Of a DNA stretch of 23,931 nucleotides, positions 22,689 to 23,931 are shown in pieces (position 1 is the stretch's first letter; each line of letters opens with the position of its first letter). A program made the position numbers and the translations under genes. The DNA comes from RPRB01 sp035501615 (lineage in GTDB: Bacteria > Myxococcota > Myxococcia > Myxococcales > Myxococcaceae): positions 1 through 23,931 of the forward strand of contig DATJVY010000140.1 in the NCBI GenBank assembly GCA_035501615.1, written 5' to 3'. The notes under the pieces were generated by a model, which saw only the letters and a program-made list of their open reading frames with translations, did no database searches and had not been told where the DNA came from.

Positions 22689-23918
22689 TCAGCCGAGCTC
22701 CGCCACCCGGCGCTCGAGGAAGCGGCGCTCGGCAGGGTGGCGCACCAGCTCCAGCGCGCGTCGATAGGCGGCTCGCGCCTGGTCGACCCGGCCGAGACGC
22801 CGGAGCAGGTCCGCCTGCGCGGCGGGGAGCAGGTGGTAGCCGGCGAGCGCGCCCGAGCGCTCGAGCCGTTCCATCCAGTCCAGGCCCGCCTCGGGTCCCC
22901 GCGCCATCGCCAGCGCCGCAGCGGCGTTGAGCTCGACGATGGGGCTCGGGGCGTGGCGGAGGAGCGCTGCGTAGAGGGCGGCGATCTGGGGCCAGTCGGT
23001 GTCCGGGGGACGGCGGGCGCGGGCATGGAGCGCCGCGATGGCGGCCTGGAGCTGGTAGGGGCCTGGGGCGCCGCGGCCCACCGCACGGTCGAGCACCGCG
23101 GTTCCCTCGGCGATGATCTCCTGGCTCCAGAGCGCACGGTCCTGCTCCTCGAGGGGGACCAGCGTTCCGTCGGCATCGGTCCGGGCCGGGCGGCGTGCGT
23201 CGTGGAGGAGCATCAGGGCGAGCAATCCCTCGGCCTCGGCCTGCCCGGGCAGCAACTCCACCACGAGTCGCCCGAGCCGGATGGCCTCGGCGCAGAGGTC
23301 AGGGCGAATCCAGGTCTCGCCCTCGGTGGCAGAGAAGCCCTCGTTGAAGACCAGGTAGATGGTGGAGAGCGCTCCCTCCAGCCGCTCGGCGAGCCGGTCG
23401 GCGTCGGGCACCTCGAAGGGGATGCGGGCTTCGGCGATCTTCCGCTTCGCCCGCACCAGGCGCTGCGCCGTCGTCGCCTCCGGCTCGAGGTGTGCGCGGG
23501 CGATCTCCTGCGTGGTGAGCCCGCACAGCGTGCGGAGCGCGAGCGCGACCTGTGCCGGCTGCCCCAGCGCCGGGTGGCAGACGGTGAAGAGGAGGCGCAG
23601 CCGGGCGTCCTCCACCTCGGGAGCGCTCTCCAGCGCCGGCTCCTCGGCGGTGGCCAGCGCCTCGGCCAGGGCTCCCTCGAGCGCGACCGACGGCCGCCGC
23701 CGCCGGAGCAGGTCGGCCAGACGGCGCCGGGCCACGGTGGTGAGCCAGCCTCCGGGCCGCTCCGGGAGCCCTCGCCGTGCCCAGGACTCCACCGCCTGCG
23801 CGCATGCGGCCTGGAACGCCTCCTCCGCCAGGTCGAAGTCCCCGCTCCAGCGGATGAGGCCGGCGAGGACCCGGGGGCCCTCGCGGCGCACGAGCTGGTC
23901 GACGGCGCGGGCGAGCAT
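22689..23918 (-). CDS. ECF42-type RNA polymerase sigma factor with C-terminal TPR-like extension
   Basis: A 409-residue factor of the COG4941/ECF42 kind, far longer than ordinary ECF sigmas (about 180). Region 2 spans about 1-75 (AEEAFQAACAQAVESW, ERPGGWLTTVARRRLADLLRR). Region 4 spans about 105-165 (LTTQEIARAHLEPEATTAQRLVRAKRKI). Then come the ECF42 hallmarks YLVFNEGFSA and LLALMLLHDARRPARTD, and a helical, TPR-like tail with ALAMARGPEAGLDWMERLE. In this group the C-terminal extension controls sigma activity in place of a separate anti-sigma factor, and the usual neighbour is a small DGPF (YCII-like) protein gene directly upstream. That gene would lie past the end of this window. The ATG at 23918 is only 13 bases from the edge, so the true start may be further upstream. 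Confidence 0.88.
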   Translation of the reverse strand: MLARAVDQLVRREGPRVLAGLIRWSGDFDLAEEAFQAACAQAVESWARRGLPERPGGWLTTVARRRLADLLRRRRPSVALEGALAEALATAEEPALESAPEVEDARLRLLFTVCHPALGQPAQVALALRTLCGLTTQEIARAHLEPEATTAQRLVRAKRKIAEARIPFEVPDADRLAERLEGALSTIYLVFNEGFSATEGETWIRPDLCAEAIRLGRLVVELLPGQAEAEGLLALMLLHDARRPARTDADGTLVPLEEQDRALWSQEIIAEGTAVLDRAVGRGAPGPYQLQAAIAALHARARRPPDTDWPQIAALYAALLRHAPSPIVELNAAAALAMARGPEAGLDWMERLERSGALAGYHLLPAAQADLLRRLGRVDQARAAYRRALELVRHPAERRFLERRVAELG

Positions 23919-23931
23919 CGACCGGACGCCT

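Overview
The window is very GC-rich chromosomal DNA, roughly 70% by eye, with strong G/C at third codon positions. It looks like a member of the Myxococcota. The best taxonomic clue is the gene at 21859-22653, which resembles the sigma-70 subfamily typical of Myxococcales (the 'gmx1' type). Several lipoproteins, the density of two-component proteins and an envelope protein with a myxobacterial-looking C-terminus fit that placement. I see no rRNA, tRNA, CRISPR array, prophage or intact transposase. The window reads as ordinary chromosome with a few small repeat scars and one decayed gene.

Layout, left to right. A MocR-type regulator (98-1564) is followed by a DUF1345 membrane protein (1644-2333) and two overlapping M16 peptidase genes, one catalytic and one that has lost the zinc motif (2459-5343). 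A 276-base gap with paired palindromes leads to a large penicillin-acylase-family lipoprotein (5620-8619). Next is a translationally coupled RegB/RegA-type redox two-component pair (8688-10465). A composite palindrome (10478-10531) abuts the 3' end of a decayed outer-membrane-protein gene on the minus strand (about 10534-11042). Upstream of it on the same strand is a PAS-histidine kinase carrying a degenerate receiver (11159-12694).

The centre is an envelope block. On the minus strand lie mscL with a C-terminal zinc ribbon (14225-14623), a small DUF4398 lipoprotein (13762-14112) and an OmpA-type lipoprotein (12920-13744). Diverging from mscL on the plus strand are a LysM protein (14769-15008), a proline-tract lipoprotein (15033-15524) and an AsmA-like protein (15556-18204), probably one operon. 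A long Pro/Ala/Gln/Tyr repeat protein (18460-20046) follows.

The right end has a chromate-transporter-family gene coupled to a stand-alone receiver protein (20043-21625, minus). Divergent from it is the gmx1-like sigma factor (21859-22653), which faces an ECF42-type sigma factor with a TPR-like C-terminus (22689-23918, minus).

Most genes serve envelope structure and maintenance or signal sensing. No single unprecedented system stands out. The points I rate highest are the conserved redox and quinone signatures in the RegB-like kinase, the palindromic repeat family with the gene decay beside it, the transporter-receiver coupling, the zinc-ribbon MscL and the histidine kinase with a pseudo-receiver.
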